This document shows, in pieces, positions 38,147 to 39,454 of a stretch of 39,454 nucleotides of DNA; within the stretch, counting starts at the first letter, position 1, and every line of letters starts with the position of its first letter. Under the pieces are notes generated by a model. The model had not been told where the DNA came from, did no database searches, and was given only the letters and a program-made list of their open reading frames with translations. Source of the stretch: Deltaproteobacteria bacterium. Its GTDB lineage: Bacteria; Desulfobacterota; Desulfarculia; Desulfarculales; Desulfarculaceae. Location of the stretch: the NCBI GenBank assembly GCA_021811275.1, contig JAJZPI010000013.1, positions 1 through 39,454 on the forward strand. Reading direction: 5' to 3'. The translations under genes were made by a program, and so were the position numbers.

Positions 38147-38182
38147 TACCATGTTGGCCATCCGTCATACGATGGAGGTTGA
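37880..38182 (+). pseudogene. IS3-family transposase OrfA, truncated by an insertion
   Basis: 100 residues. Helix-turn-helix of the HTH_Tnp_1 type (RRRHSAEFKVEALGLAERVGVASAAQQLGLHESQLYDWRKKA) followed by a leucine-zipper coiled coil (ELEKELAAENARLKRRVAEQAEELAILKK). Intact OrfA proteins continue ILKKAAAYFAK; here ILKK is followed by YHVGHPSYDGG, which is sequence of the inserted element. The break falls at an A-rich run (38140-38146), the place where IS3 elements normally frameshift into orfB. GGAGAGG lies before the ATG. OrfB is missing, so the element is not functional as it stands. Confidence 0.85.
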
Positions 38183-38212
38183 ACGACCCACCCATCTCAA
38201 AGGAGGACCAAC

Positions 38213-39295
38213 ATGGCAGAGTACAGTCTATCAAAAGCACGGCGCTTCATTATTGGTTTAGAGCAGCAGCAGTTTCACGTGGGGATTGATGTCCATAAGT
38301 GCAGCTACCATGTGGCCTTGCGCAGATCAGATGGGCAAGCCTTAACTTGGGTGGCCCCAGCCAGTCCGGGGCAGTTGATATCGAGTCTGGCCGATCTTGG
38401 TATAAAGATAGGCGCTGTGGCCTACGAAGCCGGCCCCACCGGTTTTCGCTTGGCAAGGGAATTGTCGGGTGCCGGGCTTGAGGTCATCGTGGCAGCTCCC
38501 AGCCGCATACCTCGACCTTGCACTCGTGGGGTAAAGACGGACAGGCTGGACTGTATCCGCCTGTCCGAGTATGTGGCCAAGGGCATGTTGCATCCCATCG
38601 CGGTGCCGTCCGAGACAGATGAGGCCAAGCGCGGTCTGGTCAGGCGTCGTCATCAGTTGGCGGATAATCTGAGAAAGGTAAAGACACGCATCAAGGCTCT
38701 GCTGCTGTATATGGGTGTTGATGAGCCCAAGGGTTTGGGCATGTGGACTCGCGGTTCCATCAAGGCGCTAAATCAAATCGGTCTGGATGGCGCCGCTCGC
38801 TGGACCATGGACAGTCTGCTTTTCGAGTTGTCCAGCTTGGAAGAGAATTTGGCCATGCTGAAGTCTCGTTTGGCTGAGCTGGCAGAAGACAAGGCGCACC
38901 GCAAAACTATTGAGTGTCTCAAGAGCATGCCAGGGGTGGGACCGATTGTTGCCAACACCTTTGTCTTGGAGCTGTTCAGGCCAGAGCGCTTCTCCAGGGG
39001 AGAGGAGGTTGCCAGCTATCTCGGCTTGGCCCCTGTGGTCAGGCAAAGCGGCGAATCCCAGCGGGGAGGCAAAATCAGGCCAGTTGGTCAGAAGCGCCTA
39101 AAGAGCCTGTTGGTGGAGGCAGCATGGGTGTGGCGGGCCAAGGATTCATGGGCCAATGCCATTTATGGAAAGCTTCTGTCACGTACTGGCATTGCCCAAA
39201 AGGCTATCGTGGGCTTGGCCAGGAAAATGGCGATCATCCTTTGGCGTTTGATAATGGAACAAAGGCCATACCGCCAAGAGCAGATGAGAGCCTGA
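38213..39295 (+). CDS. IS110-family transposase (DEDD recombinase)
   Basis: 360 residues. N-terminal RuvC-like DEDD domain: Asp26 in GIDVHKCSYH, Glu72 in YEAGPTGFRLAREL, Asp110 and Asp113 in VKTDRLDC. Middle helical part (RRRHQLADNLRKVKTRIKALL). C-terminal Transposase_20 domain: MPGVGPIVANTFVLELF, RFSRGEEVASYLGLAPVVRQSGE and GQKRLKSLLVEAAW, with the serines used for strand exchange in this family. IS110 enzymes use a noncoding guide RNA from the same element. AAAGGAGG lies 6 nt before the ATG. The frame looks intact, so the element may be active. Confidence 0.95.
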   Translation: MAEYSLSKARRFIIGLEQQQFHVGIDVHKCSYHVALRRSDGQALTWVAPASPGQLISSLADLGIKIGAVAYEAGPTGFRLARELSGAGLEVIVAAPSRIPRPCTRGVKTDRLDCIRLSEYVAKGMLHPIAVPSETDEAKRGLVRRRHQLADNLRKVKTRIKALLLYMGVDEPKGLGMWTRGSIKALNQIGLDGAARWTMDSLLFELSSLEENLAMLKSRLAELAEDKAHRKTIECLKSMPGVGPIVANTFVLELFRPERFSRGEEVASYLGLAPVVRQSGESQRGGKIRPVGQKRLKSLLVEAAWVWRAKDSWANAIYGKLLSRTGIAQKAIVGLARKMAIILWRLIMEQRPYRQEQMRA

Positions 39296-39454
39296 AAGAT
39301 TAACCATCAAATTGGCCACGACCACGGCTGGTTGCGTAAGCAACGGTAAAAAAATTGTGGCAAGGCTTTTTTAGTACCGAACCGGTACTTGGCGCACCAG
39401 GCGCGAATAGGAAAGGGATCTACAACTGAATATTGACTGGGGGCCACATAGGAG
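39296..39454 (+). ncRNA. Candidate guide (bridge/seek) RNA region of the IS1111-type element
   Basis: The 159 nt after the transposase contain no gene but several stem-loops: GTTGC-GTAA-GCAAC (39331-39344 region), AGTACC-GAACC-GGTACT (about 39372-39388) and GCGC-ACCAG-GCGC (about 39392-39404). IS1111-group elements place their guide RNA at the right end, while the IS110 group proper places it on the left. The 3' boundary lies at or past the window edge. Inferred from position and structure only. Confidence 0.5.

Larger units (their letters stand above)
38147..39454 (+). mobile_element. IS110-family (IS1111-type) insertion sequence, right end at or just past the window edge
   Basis: Contains one transposase, a short left end (about 65 nt) and a longer right noncoding end (about 159 nt), the IS1111 arrangement. 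A subterminal inverted match, ATGTTGGCC at 38151-38159 and GGCCACAT (reverse complement ATGTGGCC) at 39442-39449, is consistent with element ends about 38147 and about 39455. It is inserted in the IS3 orfA. GC content is lower than in neighbouring genes. Confidence 0.75.

Overview
The window reads as chromosome of a high-GC, Gram-negative, strictly anaerobic bacterium, most likely a Desulfobacterota (former Deltaproteobacteria) sulfate reducer, perhaps Desulfarculales-like. The clues are an Lpt/Kdo lipopolysaccharide operon, a PerR-rubrerythrin-desulfoferrodoxin-rubredoxin-ROO oxygen-defence block, DUF3786 and DVU0298-type proteins, and a glycine-rich-motif-poor MTHFS-like protein. The placement is inferred from family content, not from a marker-gene search.

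Layout. 1-4850 (minus): pyrG-kdsA-kdsC-lptC-lptA-lptB, linking CTP and Kdo synthesis to LPS transport. 4926-5169 is a divergent control region with a perfect 13-bp inverted repeat. 5170-7463 (plus): CBS-ACT protein, larE, exported protein. 7460-8935 (minus): glgA, divergent from a PilZ gene with which it appears to share a -10 element. 9095-15321: mostly plus-strand small or poorly known genes (PilZ, HEXXH protein, FmdB zinc ribbon, sirtuin overlapping a SAM hydrolase, DUF2939, NAD(P)H-quinone-reductase-like), with an MTHFS-like gene on minus. 15375-17604 (minus): mtgA, radical SAM, CGGC-family protein. 17865-19569 (plus): an unusual DUF202-type protein built from about 22 heptads, and a receiver-like protein with a large insertion.

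19566-25931 (plus): hrcA-grpE-dnaK heat-shock operon followed directly by an LppC/LpoA-like lipoprotein, then a DedA membrane protein that overlaps queC tail-to-tail. 26782-30947 (plus): perR with a PerR-type operator at its own promoter, a small winged-helix protein, rubrerythrin, desulfoferrodoxin, rubredoxin, a terminator, then ROO and a HEAT-like DVU0298-family protein. This is a complete superoxide/peroxide/oxygen reduction set using rubredoxin as carrier. 30975-32589 (minus): DUF3786 Fe-S protein and a PAS-LuxR regulator. 32762-34122 (plus): two tandem type I signal peptidases. 34119-37264 (minus): amidohydrolase and a FapA/DUF342 protein, separated by a 190-bp cluster of five hairpins. 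37817-39454: the left part of an IS3-family element interrupted by an IS110/IS1111-type element whose 3' noncoding end, a likely guide RNA, runs to the window edge.

Most interesting: the hairpin cluster (35493-35680), the heptad-expanded DUF202 protein, the IS1111-type noncoding end, the 13-bp repeats spaced 63 bp centre to centre, the shared bidirectional -10, and two predicted leaderless starts. No tRNA, rRNA or CRISPR array was seen.
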